Below are positions 11,150-20,368 of a stretch of 64,000 nucleotides of DNA, piece after piece. The position numbers and the translations under genes were made by a program. The notes under the pieces are model-generated. The model saw only the letters and a program-made list of their open reading frames with translations, did not search any database and was not told the origin of the DNA. Every line of letters begins with the position of its first letter. Positions within the stretch are counted from its first letter, which is position 1. This stretch comes from Microcella alkalica (GTDB lineage: Bacteria > Actinomycetota > Actinomycetes > Actinomycetales > Microbacteriaceae), in NCBI RefSeq assembly GCF_014595885.1, contig NZ_JABUKC010000004.1:62001-126000 (forward strand), read 5' to 3'.

Positions 11150-12415
11150 CTAACGACCGAGGCTCGGGGTGCGGGCCGCGAGACCCGCCGAGGTCGCGCG
11201 CTCGACGGCCGCCGGCAGGGCCGCGAGCAGCGCGTCGACCTCGGCCTCGGTCGTCTCGGGGCCCAGCGAGATGCGCAGCGCACCGCGCGCCGCCTGCTCG
11301 TCGAGGCCCATCGCGAGCAGCACGTGGCTCGGCTCGGGCACGCCGGCCTGGCACGCCGAGCCCGTCGAGACGGCGAAGCCGGCGAGATCGAGCAGCATGA
11401 GCAGCGAGTCGCCCTCGGCCCCCGGAACGGTCAGGTGCAGCGTGCCGGGCAGGGCGCGCGCGGCCCACTGCGCGGCCTCGGCGTCGCGGCCGGCCGCGCG
11501 TGCGACGGCCGCGCGGCCCGCGGCGCCGCGCAGCTCGACCTGCGGCAGAGCGGCGAGGATGCCCGCCGCCAGGCGGTCGCGCAGCTGCGCCTTGCGTGCG
11601 GCCCGCTCCGCGATCGCGGCGTGGGCCTCGGCGGAGGCGGCGGCGAAGGCGGCCGCTCCCGCGGCATCCATCGTGCCGGAGCGTCCGCGCTGCTGCGAGC
11701 CGCCGTGCAGGAGCGGCACGACGTCGGCGCCGCGGCGCAGCACGAGGGCTCCGACGCCGACGGGGCCGCCGAGCTTGTGGGCCGAGAGCGAGACCGCCGA
11801 GACGCCGGCGGGCAGGGGCGCGAGCGGCAGTTGCCCGTAGGCGGCGATCGCGTCCACATGCACGGGGACGCCCTGGGCGGCGGCGAGCGCCGCGGCCTCG
11901 GCGACGGGCTGCAGGGTGCCGACCTCGTTGTTGGCGGCGAGCATCGTGAGGAGGGCGACGTCGTCGGGGTTCTCGGCCAGCGCCGCTGCGAGGTCGCCGA
12001 GCCGCAGCGCACCCACCTCGTCGACCTCGAGCCAGCGCAGCACCGCGCCCTCGTGCGCGGCGAGCCACTCGACGGCATCGAGCGTCGCGTGGTGCTCGGC
12101 GCGCGGCACGAGGATGCGCGGGCGCGGGCGAGCGCTTGGCGTCGCCGAGCCGCCCTGCCGCTTCCAGAACAGCCCTTTCACCCCGAGGTTCACGGCCTCC
12201 GTGCCGCCGCCCGTGAAGACCATCTCGACCGCGTCGACGCCGAGGGTCGCCGCGAGGCGCTCGCGGGCATCCTCGAGCATGCCGCGCGCCGCCTGCCCGG
12301 CCGAATGGATCGACGACGGGTTGCCCACCGCCTCGAGCGCCGAGAGGTAGGCGCCGCGCACCGAGGCCGGCATGGGCGAACCGGCGGCGTGATCGAGGTA
12401 CACGGCCACGGGCAT
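11150..12415 (-). CDS. cysteine desulfurase (NifS/IscS family)
   Basis: PLP enzyme that removes sulfur from cysteine as a persulfide. 421 residues. N-terminal [12 protein letters not shown], the His of [10 protein letters not shown], the PLP-binding Lys in [10 protein letters not shown] and the active Cys in STGSACQAG are all present. The position next to mnmA suggests it supplies sulfur for tRNA thiolation, though Fe-S assembly is also possible. The ATG at 12415 follows GAGAGGGGG. Internal Ala-rich insertions are typical of this GC content. Confidence 0.92.
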   Translation of the reverse strand: MPVAVYLDHAAGSPMPASVRGAYLSALEAVGNPSSIHSAGQAARGMLEDARERLAATLGVDAVEMVFTGGGTEAVNLGVKGLFWKRQGGSATPSARPRPRILVPRAEHHATLDAVEWLAAHEGAVLRWLEVDEVGALRLGDLAAALAENPDDVALLTMLAANNEVGTLQPVAEAAALAAAQGVPVHVDAIAAYGQLPLAPLPAGVSAVSLSAHKLGGPVGVGALVLRRGADVVPLLHGGSQQRGRSGTMDAAGAAAFAAASAEAHAAIAERAARKAQLRDRLAAGILAALPQVELRGAAGRAAVARAAGRDAEAAQWAARALPGTLHLTVPGAEGDSLLMLLDLAGFAVSTGSACQAGVPEPSHVLLAMGLDEQAARGALRISLGPETTEAEVDALLAALPAAVERATSAGLAARTPSLGR

Positions 12416-12526
12416 CCCCCTCTCGCTGCGACGGCCCCGACGAGAACGGCACCCGCGGGCGAAACCGGACGTTCGCTCAGCGAGTGCGCCCCGGCGCGCG
12501 GGCGCAGAGCGCGAACCGGCGTCACC

Positions 12527-12532
12527 TACTCT
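12527..12532 (+). promoter_or_regulatory. -10 hexamer TACTCT of glgX, leaderless type
   Basis: TACTCT ends seven bases before the glgX ATG (12540), in a short A-rich patch. No ribosome binding site is present. The transcript would begin at about the A of ATG. Confidence 0.5.
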
Positions 12533-12539
12533 AAAACGC

Positions 12540-14705
12540 ATGTCAGCCGCCGAACCCCTCGGGCACCTCGCCCACCTGGGCCACCTCGGCGTCCAGCAGA
12601 CCCCCCACGGCGGGCGCCTGCGCGTCTACAGCCGCCACGCCACCCGCATGGAGCTGTGCCTCTTCGACCCCGACGACTCCCGCTGGGTCGCCACCACCGT
12701 CGAGATGCAGCCCAACCGCCACCACGTCTGGAGCGCCGAGCACCCCGAGCTGCGGCCCGGGGCGCGGTACTCGATCCGCGTCGACGGGCCCGACGGCCCC
12801 ACCCACGCCTACGACCCGCAGCGGCACCTCATCGACCCCTACGCGCGCGGCCTCGCCCGCACCACCGACGGCGACTGGCGCTCGTACGTGCAGCACGACG
12901 AGTTCGACTGGGGCGGGGTGGCGAAGCCGGGCATCCCGCTCGACCACACCGTGCTCTACGAGACCCACGTGCGCGGACTCACCAAGCTGCACCCCGCCAT
13001 CCCCGACGAGCTGCGCGGCACCTACGCCGGCCTCGCCCACCCCGAGACCATCGCCTACCTGCGCGACCTCGGCGTCACCACCGTGCAGCTGCTGCCCGTG
13101 CACCAGAGCGTCAGCGAGCAGCGCCTGCGCACGCAGGGCCTCACCAACTACTGGGGCTACAACACCCTGAACTTCTTCACCCCCGCCACCCACCTCGCCA
13201 CGCGCGCCGCCCAGACCGGCGGCACCGGCGCCGTGCTGCGCGAGTTCAAAGGCATGGTGCGCCTGCTGCACGAGGCCGGGCTCGAAGTCGTGCTCGACGT
13301 CGTCTACAACCACACCGCCGAAGAAGGCCGCGACGGCCCCACCACGAGCCTGCGCGGCATCGACAACGCCAGCTACTACCGGCAGACCCCCGACGGGCAG
13401 TACATCGACACCACCGGCTGCGGCAACACCATCGACTTCTCGCTGCCCGCCGCTCAGCGGCTCGTGCTCGACTCGCTGCGGTACTGGGCCAACGAGGTGC
13501 AGGTCGACGGGTTCCGCTTCGACCTCATGGCCACCCTCGGGCGCGACAAGCATGCTTCGTTCGATCCCGAGCACCCGCTCCTGCGGGCGATCCTCGACGA
13601 CCCGGCGCTGCAGGGCGTGAAGATGATCGCCGAGCCGTGGGACGTCGGGCTCGGGGGCTGGCAGGTCGGCAACTTCCCCGCCGGGTACTCCGAGTGGAAT
13701 GACGGGTTCCGCGACCGCGCCCGCGCCTTCTGGCTGACGGATGCTGCGGCCAGCCGACACGTCGGCTCGGCCCCCGAAGGCATCGGCTCGCTCGCACGGC
13801 GCATGACCGGCTCAGCCCACGTCTTCGCCGCCGACCGCGGGCCCCTCGCCAGCGTCAACTTCATCACCGCCCACGACGGGTTCACCCTCGCCGACCTCAC
13901 CGCCTACGACCACAAGCACAACATCGGCAACGGCGAAGACAACCGCGACGGCACCGACAACAACCGGTCGTACAACTTCGGCGTCGAAGGCCCCACCGGC
14001 GACGAGCGCGTGCTCGCCGACCGGCGCAAGGCCATGCGGAACCTGCTCGGAACCCTGCTGCTCAGCGCGGGCATCCCCATGATCACCGCCGGCGACGAAT
14101 GGGGCCGCACCCAGCGCGGCAACAACAACGCCTACTGCCACGACAGCGAACTGACCTGGCACACCTGGACGCGCGACGGCTGGCAGGAGGACCTGCACCG
14201 GGTGACGGCGCGGCTGCTGTCTCTGCGTCGGGAGAATCCCGCGCTGCGGCCCGTGCGGTACGGGCGCTGGGGCGAGACCGTGCCGAGCGCCACCCAGATG
14301 GACTGGTACAACAAAGACGGCCGCGCCATGACCATGGACGACTGGGACTCGCCCGCCGAGCGCACGCTGCAGTACCTCGCCGCCTCGACCCCCGAGTTCG
14401 AGGAGTTCAACCGCGTGCTGCTCATCGTGCACGGGCTCGAAGAATCCGTCACCGTGACGCTGCCCGAGCACGTCGGCGTCGACGGCTACACCCTGCAGTG
14501 GGATAGCTCGCACGACGACATCACCGGGCTCGAGGCGTGGCACGCTCCCGGGTCACGGCTCGAGGTCGGGCCGGCGTCGATGCTGCTGTTCAGGGCGCAC
14601 GGGGATGCGGCGGGGGCTGGGGCTGGGTTCGGTTCTGGGGCTGTTTCTGGTGCCGCGGTCGACAGCGGGCCGGGGGTCGTGTCGCCCGCGGACGGCGATG
14701 GCTAA
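12540..14705 (+). CDS. glgX: glycogen debranching enzyme GlgX
   Basis: Hydrolyses alpha-1,6 branches of glycogen limit dextrins in the cytosol. 721 residues: N-terminal CBM48-type domain, then a GH13 barrel with NYWGYNTLNFF, DVVYNHTAE, the nucleophile Asp in DGFRFDLMA, the acid Glu in MIAEPWDVG and the third Asp in TAHDGFTLADL. A Gly/Ala/Ser-rich tail of about 35 residues follows the C-terminal beta domain and overlaps the start of the next gene by eight bases. The start ATG has no Shine-Dalgarno. Confidence 0.95.
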   Translation: MSAAEPLGHLAHLGHLGVQQTPHGGRLRVYSRHATRMELCLFDPDDSRWVATTVEMQPNRHHVWSAEHPELRPGARYSIRVDGPDGPTHAYDPQRHLIDPYARGLARTTDGDWRSYVQHDEFDWGGVAKPGIPLDHTVLYETHVRGLTKLHPAIPDELRGTYAGLAHPETIAYLRDLGVTTVQLLPVHQSVSEQRLRTQGLTNYWGYNTLNFFTPATHLATRAAQTGGTGAVLREFKGMVRLLHEAGLEVVLDVVYNHTAEEGRDGPTTSLRGIDNASYYRQTPDGQYIDTTGCGNTIDFSLPAAQRLVLDSLRYWANEVQVDGFRFDLMATLGRDKHASFDPEHPLLRAILDDPALQGVKMIAEPWDVGLGGWQVGNFPAGYSEWNDGFRDRARAFWLTDAAASRHVGSAPEGIGSLARRMTGSAHVFAADRGPLASVNFITAHDGFTLADLTAYDHKHNIGNGEDNRDGTDNNRSYNFGVEGPTGDERVLADRRKAMRNLLGTLLLSAGIPMITAGDEWGRTQRGNNNAYCHDSELTWHTWTRDGWQEDLHRVTARLLSLRRENPALRPVRYGRWGETVPSATQMDWYNKDGRAMTMDDWDSPAERTLQYLAASTPEFEEFNRVLLIVHGLEESVTVTLPEHVGVDGYTLQWDSSHDDITGLEAWHAPGSRLEVGPASMLLFRAHGDAAGAGAGFGSGAVSGAAVDSGPGVVSPADGDG

Positions 14706-15192
14706 GCCGCGATCGCAGGGCGGGCCGGCGACCCCGGCGACGGTCGCGCTGACGGCGCTGGGCATCCCGTACACGCCGCGGGCGTACGAGCACGACCCGG
14801 CCGCCCCCTCGTACGGGCTCGAAGCGGCGACCGCGCTCGGCGTCGCGCCCGAGCGCGTGTTCAAGACGCTGCTCGCCGAAGCCGACGGGCGCCTCGTCGT
14901 CGGTGTCGTACCCGTGTCGACGATGCTCGACCTCAAGGCGCTCGCCGCGAGCGTCGGCGCGAAGCGCGCCGTCATGGCCGCGCCCGTGCTCGCCGAACGC
15001 AAGACCGGTTACGTCGTCGGCGGCATCTCGCCCATCGGGCAGAAGACGGCGCTGCCGACCATCGTCGACGAGAGCGCCGCCCTGTGGGAGACCGTGCTCG
15101 TCTCGGGCGGCCGGCGCGGCTTCGACCTCGAGCTCGCGCCCGACGACCTGCTGCGTGCGACGGGCGGGGCGTACGGCGACATCGCGCGGTAG
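14698..15192 (+). CDS. ybaK: Cys-tRNA(Pro)/Cys-tRNA(Cys) deacylase YbaK/EbsC family
   Basis: Hydrolyses misacylated Cys-tRNA(Pro) in the cytosol as an editing factor. 164 residues with the family landmarks VFKTLLAEADG (conserved Lys), VGVVPVSTMLDLKALA and the signature GGISPIGQKTALPTIVDE. Length matches the family. Start ATG 14698 overlaps the end of glgX by eight bases, so translation is probably coupled; longer starts fall inside glgX. Confidence 0.92.
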   Translation: MAKPRSQGGPATPATVALTALGIPYTPRAYEHDPAAPSYGLEAATALGVAPERVFKTLLAEADGRLVVGVVPVSTMLDLKALAASVGAKRAVMAAPVLAERKTGYVVGGISPIGQKTALPTIVDESAALWETVLVSGGRRGFDLELAPDDLLRATGGAYGDIAR

Positions 15193-15512
15193 GGGGCGCT
15201 GCGCGCGGTGGCGCTGCGCTGCGCTCGGCGGCTGCCGGGCTTCTGTCCCCGTGCGGTCGGCGGCCCTCGGCGGAGCGCCGCCGGCGAACGATCGATGCGC
15301 ACGCCTCTGCGGTGCCAGCGTCGTCCGAAATGCAGGATCGCACGCGGCTAGAGCACGCGATAGCCGCGACATCACGCCGTTCGGGCGCCGTCGAGCGCGG
15401 ACGAGTCCTGCACGTCGGACGCCGCGCCGCGACCCGCTGTTGGTCGCTCGACGACTCCACCGAAGCGCAGCACCGGCGCTCCTCGAGCCCCCTGAGGCCC
15501 GACGCTTCGGCC
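15193..15512. other. 320-bp gap containing a 100-bp inverted-arm element
   Basis: No gene is supported here. An open frame continuous with the next gene runs through the gap, but its translation has no family character. The gap contains repeat element A (15322-15421). Confidence 0.55.
15322..15421. repeat. 100-bp element A with inverted arms, left of the nuclease gene
   Basis: The left arm CGTCCGAAATGCAGGA (15322-15337) and right arm TCCTGCACGTCGGACG (15406-15421) are inverted copies matching at 14 of 16 positions, separated by 68 bases. The left arm is an exact inverted copy of the outer arm of element B at 16487-16502. Confidence 0.6.
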
Positions 15513-16370
15513 ATGGACGCGTGGAAGCACCTCGACCCGGCCCTCGGCGGCATCCTCTCGACGTCGACTCTCGCCGAGCACGGCATCGGACAGAGCGCGA
15601 TCCGGCGACTGCTGCGCGATGGAACGCTCGTGCGCGTGCGGCAGGGCTGGTACGCACGACCGGGCCTCGCCGACACGGTGGTGCGAGCCGCTCGCGTCGG
15701 CGGCGTCCTCACCTGCTCCACCGCGCTCGACTCCGCCGGGATCTGGACCATCGGCGACCGACGGCTGCACGTCGGGGTGCCCTCGACGGCGTCACGACTG
15801 AGGTCGGCGGACGACTCGAGCCGACGCCTCGGCCCTCGGTCGGACGTGCGGGTGCACTGGCTCGCTCGCGCCCCCGAGCCCGGGGCCCTCATCGCCGACC
15901 CGGTCTCGGCGCTCACGAGCCTGCGGTCCTGCGCGCCGACCGAGCTGTACCTCGCGAGCCTCGACGCGGCGTTGCACACGGCACCCGAGTTGTGGCACGA
16001 GCTCGAGCTTGCGGGTCACCCGGTCGGCCGTAGGGGCATCGACGGCACCTGCGAGTCCGGCATCGAGACGCTGTTCTGGCTCCGGCTCAGCCACCGACTG
16101 CCGATGCGGCGGCAGGTTCAGCTCCCGGGAGTCGGGCGAGTCGACATGCTCATCGGCACGGCTCTCGTGGTCGAGCTCGACGGGCGGGCCTTCCACGACA
16201 CGGCGAGCACGTTCGAGGAGGACCGCAGACGCGACGCTCTCCTCTCGACCCTGGGCTATCGGGTGCTGCGCTTCAGCTTCCGTCAGGTGATGCACGACTG
16301 GCCATCAGTGGAGGCCGCGGTGCTGGCCGCGGTCGCGCGAGGGGATGACTCGCGCGTGCCGAGGCGATGA
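15513..16370 (+). CDS. AbiEi-like winged-helix plus DUF559/Vsr-like endonuclease-domain protein
   Basis: 285 residues. Residues 1-60 resemble the winged-helix domain of AbiEi-type antitoxins (GILSTSTLAEHGIGQSAIRR, then LVRVRQGWYARPG). The last ~100 residues resemble the PDDEXK-fold DUF559/Vsr-like nuclease domain: Glu in CESGIETLFWLRL, Asp in VGRVDMLIG, Glu-Asp in VVELDGRAFH, and LGYRVLRFSF near the end. Start ATG 15513 gives MDAWKHLDPALGG, the expected beginning of the domain. No toxin partner is adjacent. Two inverted-arm repeats flank the gene. DNA recognition or cleavage is an inference from the fold. Confidence 0.75.
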   Translation: MDAWKHLDPALGGILSTSTLAEHGIGQSAIRRLLRDGTLVRVRQGWYARPGLADTVVRAARVGGVLTCSTALDSAGIWTIGDRRLHVGVPSTASRLRSADDSSRRLGPRSDVRVHWLARAPEPGALIADPVSALTSLRSCAPTELYLASLDAALHTAPELWHELELAGHPVGRRGIDGTCESGIETLFWLRLSHRLPMRRQVQLPGVGRVDMLIGTALVVELDGRAFHDTASTFEEDRRRDALLSTLGYRVLRFSFRQVMHDWPSVEAAVLAAVARGDDSRVPRR

Positions 16371-16401
16371 GGTTCGGCGTGCCCCCGGGCCACTGTGGGC
16401 A

Positions 16402-16502
16402 CGATCCAAGATGCAGGAGTCGAGAGGTGGACCGCCACGGACCCATGCTCGATGGTGCGCCGGCACGACTTCCGGCGCGCACGAGCTCCTGCATTTCGGA
16501 CG
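16402..16502. repeat. ~100-bp element B with inverted arms, right of the nuclease gene
   Basis: The left arm TCCAAGATGCAGGAG (16405-16419) and right arm CTCCTGCATTTCGGACG (16486-16502) are inverted copies matching at 13 of 15 positions, separated by 66 bases. Size and arm spacing match element A although the interior differs. Confidence 0.6.
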
Positions 16503-16599
16503 CCCGTGTGCGCAGACCACCCTGAGCCGGCCGCGGCAGGGCGGCCCGGGAGGGACACTCGGACGCCGAACTCCGGTAGGGCCGCCCACGCGAGGTGGG

Positions 16600-18981
16600 T
16601 CAAGAGGGCTCGAGCGCGAGGGAAGCATCGGTGTCGCGCTGCGCGAGCGACTGGGGCGCGACGAGCGCGAGCAGGCGACGCGGCCACGGCGTCGCGGCAC
16701 GCAGGGCACGCAGCAGCGGGCGGATGTCCGGCGCGGCGACGCGCGCGGCCGGCGCACCGTAGGCGCAGGCCTCGAGGGCGCGGCGCAGGTCGTCGAGGAG
16801 TGCGAGGTCGCCGGCCTCGGGCGCCTCCGCGCGCGGCGGGGTGGCGCCCGGCCCGCCACGGGCGGGCGTGGCTGCGCCGGCGGGCGCGGCCGCCGCCGCC
16901 ACGACCCCCGCCCACGCGGCGGCGAGCTCGCGGGGCGTGCGGGTCGCCTCCGCGGGCAGCCCCAGGTCGCGGGCCGTGTCGCGGAGTTCGCGCCAGGCGT
17001 CGAGCGGATCCGACGAGCGCAGTCGGCGCGCGCGCAGCATGCGCCGCCAGACGGCGGGCGCGGCGAGCAGGGCGACGAGCAGCAGCAGCGCCGCGCCGAG
17101 CACGAGGCGGGCATCCACCCCGCCGATGGTGCCGCCGAGCAGGCCGCGGTCGCCGCCCGCACCGCCGTCCGCCCCGCCCTCGACCTCCTCGTCGGGCAGG
17201 TCGGGGCCTCCCGATTGGCCGGGCGAGGGCGCTCCGGGCGAGGCGGTCGCGCTCGGCGAGGGCGGCTGCGAGGGCTCGGTCGAGGCCGACGGCGACGGCG
17301 CGTTCGAGGGCACGACGTCGTCGGCGGCGTACGCGGGCACGGTGCCGCGCGAGGGCGTCGGCTCGAAGCGCACCCAGCCGATGCCGTCGAAGTGCAGCTC
17401 TGGCCAGGTGTGCAGCTCGTCCGACGAGACGGTGTACTCGCTCGGGATGACGGGGTTGCGGGTGCCGGGCAGGAACCCGACCGCCATGCGGGTCGGGATG
17501 CCGAGCGTGCGCGCCATGAGCGTCATCGCCGACCCGAAGTGCACGCAGTACCCGGTGCGCGCCTCGAGGAAGGCGGCGACGATCGCCGCTCCCGAGCCGT
17601 CGAAACCCTGCTCGACGGGCGCCTCCTCCGAGTAGGTGAACTCGCCGCCGGTGAACCACCGCTGCAGCGCGAGCGCCTGCTCGTAGGGGTTGTCGAGCCC
17701 AGCGGTGACTTCGCGCGCGGTCTGCTCGACGATCGGGTCGAGGTCGGCGGGCAGCGTGCGGTACAGCTCTAGCCCGGGGTCGGCGACGGTGGCGGCGGCG
17801 AGCTGCGCGGGGGTGGGCTGCGCCACCCAGTTCTCGACCGTGTAGGTGCCGGCGCGGATGCTCCCCTCCTGCGTGCGGACGGTGACGCCGTCGCGGTCGA
17901 TGATCCACCCGCCCTCGAGGCCCGAGGTGCTGACGGGCGCCGGGGGCAGCGGCACCCACCGGGAGCGCACGTTGCGCAGCGTGATGGTCGATTCGACGAC
18001 GGTGCGCTCGACGGCAGGATCGAACCACGGCGGCGGCCCGAGCTCGCCGGCCTCCTCGCGCGAGCCCTCGAACGGCACGGGCAGCACCTCCTGCCCGCTG
18101 AACTCGGCGAGGTGCGAGAGCGTCAGGTACTGCCCGCCCTCGAGCTGCGTCGAGTAGCTGAGCACGGTGACGGGCGTCGGCCGGCGCAGGTCGTCGCCGA
18201 GCTCGACGACGGGGTTGATGCCCGTGACGATGCCGGCCGGGCCCGTGCCGGGCAGGCGCGAGCCTTCGAGCACCGAGGGCAGGGCGGGCGGCAGCACGAG
18301 CGCGACGACGAGCACGACGGCGCCCGCGGTGACGGCACGCGCGAGGCCGGCTCCTCCCCCGCTCGCGGCGGGCCGGTGCAGGGCGAGCATGAGCAGGTAG
18401 GCGCCGGCGGTGACGAGCACGGTCGGCAGCGGCAGGGCACCGGGGTCGAGCACGACGGGAACGGCGAGGATGCCCAGCACGGGCACGACGGCGAGCGCCG
18501 GTCGCCGACTGAGCGAGGCGAGCGAGTCGGTCGCGATGGCGAGCGCCCCGACCCCGAGCGCGAGCAGGAAGCGGATGCCCGCGTCGGCCTCGGCGGGCAG
18601 CGCCTGCTCGGCGATCGACAGCTCGCCCTCGGCGATGAGGGCCGCGAACCGCTCGGCGGTGTCGATGGTCGGGATCACGACGGCGATCGCGGTGTCGGCG
18701 GCGAAGAGGGCGATGAGGATGACCACGAGCCCCGCGCTCCCCCCGAGCACCGACCACAGGGGTCGCCACCTCGGCGCGCGCCAGCGGGCCAGCAGGCCGG
18801 CGCCCACCGCGGCCGCGGCGACTACGGTGGAGGTCAGCCACCACTGCCCCGGCTGCAGCAGCGCGGTGAAGCCGGTGAGGGCGACCGCGATCATGAGCAG
18901 CGCGGCGGCGGGCACGGCGACGGCGCCGCGCCCTCGAGCGCGGCCGACGCGCCGCACGAGCGGCCCCTCGGTCTCAGCCAC
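16600..18981 (-). CDS. TgpA-like membrane transglutaminase (DUF3488 plus transglutaminase core)
   Basis: About 793 residues. The N-terminal third has several membrane segments (TgpA_N/DUF3488), then an extracytoplasmic transglutaminase core with an intact triad: Cys479 in TGYCVHFGSAM, His524 in SDELHTWPEL and Asp in FDGIGWVRFEP. A Pro/Ser/Ala linker, another membrane segment and a cytoplasmic C-terminal domain follow. GTG 18981 (MAETEG) is preferred because GGGGG lies five bases upstream; GTG 18987 is also possible. Either overlaps the DUF58 gene. Third gene of a MoxR-DUF58-TgpA operon; substrate unknown. Confidence 0.85.
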   Translation of the reverse strand: MAETEGPLVRRVGRARGRGAVAVPAAALLMIAVALTGFTALLQPGQWWLTSTVVAAAAVGAGLLARWRAPRWRPLWSVLGGSAGLVVILIALFAADTAIAVVIPTIDTAERFAALIAEGELSIAEQALPAEADAGIRFLLALGVGALAIATDSLASLSRRPALAVVPVLGILAVPVVLDPGALPLPTVLVTAGAYLLMLALHRPAASGGGAGLARAVTAGAVVLVVALVLPPALPSVLEGSRLPGTGPAGIVTGINPVVELGDDLRRPTPVTVLSYSTQLEGGQYLTLSHLAEFSGQEVLPVPFEGSREEAGELGPPPWFDPAVERTVVESTITLRNVRSRWVPLPPAPVSTSGLEGGWIIDRDGVTVRTQEGSIRAGTYTVENWVAQPTPAQLAAATVADPGLELYRTLPADLDPIVEQTAREVTAGLDNPYEQALALQRWFTGGEFTYSEEAPVEQGFDGSGAAIVAAFLEARTGYCVHFGSAMTLMARTLGIPTRMAVGFLPGTRNPVIPSEYTVSSDELHTWPELHFDGIGWVRFEPTPSRGTVPAYAADDVVPSNAPSPSASTEPSQPPSPSATASPGAPSPGQSGGPDLPDEEVEGGADGGAGGDRGLLGGTIGGVDARLVLGAALLLLVALLAAPAVWRRMLRARRLRSSDPLDAWRELRDTARDLGLPAEATRTPRELAAAWAGVVAAAAAPAGAATPARGGPGATPPRAEAPEAGDLALLDDLRRALEACAYGAPAARVAAPDIRPLLRALRAATPWPRRLLALVAPQSLAQRDTDASLALEPS

Positions 18982-20359
18982 GGGCACCCCCCGCGCTCGC
19001 CGCTCCCGACCCGGCAACGCGCGCCGCGAGCGCCTCCACCCCGGTCAGCGCGGGCCCCACCCCGCTGAGCGCGAGCCACGCCTCGTCGGGCGGGGTGCCG
19101 AGCGGCACGGTCGCGACGATCCAGCCCGCGTCGCCGAAGGCGCGCTCGAGGGCGAGCTCGGCGTCGTCGGCGGGCCCGGCCGCGGCCGCGGGGCGCACGA
19201 GCAGGGCGATGGCGAGGGATCCGGGCGGGCGCTGGCCGAGCATCCACCGCACCGTGTCATCGTCGGGGCGACTGGCGACGGCGACGAGCGGCACGCTGCC
19301 CGGCGCCACCGACGCCGGCGGCAGGGCGCTGCGGTGCGCAAGCGGCAGCACGGCCAGCTCGCCCAGCAGCTCGCCGACCGGGCCGTCGGCGCGCGGCGTG
19401 CCGACCGGGCGGGTCGAGGGCGTCACGAGGTCGACGGCGTAGCCGCGCTCGGCGAGGTGCGCGCCCACCGAGGCGGCCATGCGCACGCACCACTCGAAGG
19501 TGCGCGAGCCGGAGGGGGCCGACCCGCCCGCGACCGCCCCGGGGCCGGCCGAGCCGGCGGCCGCCGTCGCGACGCGCAGATCGAGGTCCGGATGCCCGGG
19601 CCGCAGCGTGTCGACGATGAGGCGCGCGCGGGGCCCCGCCTGGGGTTCGTCCTGCCGCACCATGAGCTCGCCCTGTCGAGCCGAGACGCGCCAGTGCACG
19701 CGCCGCAGCGCGTCGCCCTGCCGGTACTCGCGCGTGATGACGTCGTCGGCGCTGCGCTCGCGCGAGCGCGTCGTGCGCGGGCCGCTCTCCGCCGCCGGGT
19801 CAGGCACGGGGCCTGGCGCGAGCAGCACCACCTCGGGCACGACGAGCTGCGTCGTCACCGCGACCGTGTCGGTGACGCGCACGGCGAGGGCGAAGGGGTC
19901 GCGATCCTCGATGAGCAGCGGGCCGACGGCGACGAGGCCGCGGTGGGCGGGCCAGTAGCGGTAGCCGAGCTGCCGCGGGCGCGAGCCGCGCACCTCCAGC
20001 AGTCGGCCGGGTCCCGCGAAGCCGGGGCGCATCGGCACGCGCTCGAGCCACTCGGCGGCGCGGGCGCGGCCGGCAACGGTGACCCCCACACGCACGGGCG
20101 AGCCCTCGACGGCGACGACCGGGTCGAGGTGGCGCGACACCCGCACGCGCGGGCGCGCGGCCGCGACGACGAGCAGCGCGACGACGGGGGCGCCGACCGC
20201 GATGACGGCGGCGGGGAGCAGCTCGGGGCGCTGCAGCCCGTAGGCGAGCGCGAACAGGTTGGCGCCGACGACGAGGAAGCCCCACCCGCGGCCGGTGAGC
20301 CGGGGAGCACCGGCGCCCGCGCGGCGTCGTCGCCGCGCGCGCTCGCGCCCCTCGCCCAC
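18974..20359 (-). CDS. DUF58 domain protein
   Basis: 461 residues. Two membrane segments lie in the first 70 residues. The DUF58 signature DVITREYRQGDALRRVHWR follows at about 215-235, then a VWA-like C-terminal region. DUF58 proteins nearly always pair with MoxR ATPases and may be assembly or maturation factors. GTG start at 20359, nine bases after the MoxR stop; the 3' end overlaps the TgpA gene. Confidence 0.88.
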   Translation of the reverse strand: MGEGRERARRRRRAGAGAPRLTGRGWGFLVVGANLFALAYGLQRPELLPAAVIAVGAPVVALLVVAAARPRVRVSRHLDPVVAVEGSPVRVGVTVAGRARAAEWLERVPMRPGFAGPGRLLEVRGSRPRQLGYRYWPAHRGLVAVGPLLIEDRDPFALAVRVTDTVAVTTQLVVPEVVLLAPGPVPDPAAESGPRTTRSRERSADDVITREYRQGDALRRVHWRVSARQGELMVRQDEPQAGPRARLIVDTLRPGHPDLDLRVATAAAGSAGPGAVAGGSAPSGSRTFEWCVRMAASVGAHLAERGYAVDLVTPSTRPVGTPRADGPVGELLGELAVLPLAHRSALPPASVAPGSVPLVAVASRPDDDTVRWMLGQRPPGSLAIALLVRPAAAAGPADDAELALERAFGDAGWIVATVPLGTPPDEAWLALSGVGPALTGVEALAARVAGSGAASAGGARG

Positions 20360-20368
20360 CGCGCGACC

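Larger units (their letters stand above)
15322..16502 (+). mobile_element. possible mobile or repeat-bounded unit carrying the nuclease gene
   Basis: The outermost arms CGTCCGAAATGCAGGA (15322-15337) and TCCTGCATTTCGGACG (16487-16502) are perfect 16-bp inverted repeats enclosing the whole nuclease gene in a 1.18-kb unit. This looks like a mobile unit or a gene with dedicated binding sites. I see no target-site duplication and no transposase, so mobility is only a hypothesis. Confidence 0.35.

Noticed and set aside
15513-16370. Complete type IV AbiEi/AbiEii toxin-antitoxin system.
   Set aside because: Only the AbiEi-like winged helix is present, fused to a nuclease-like domain. No nucleotidyltransferase toxin (AbiEii) gene is nearby.
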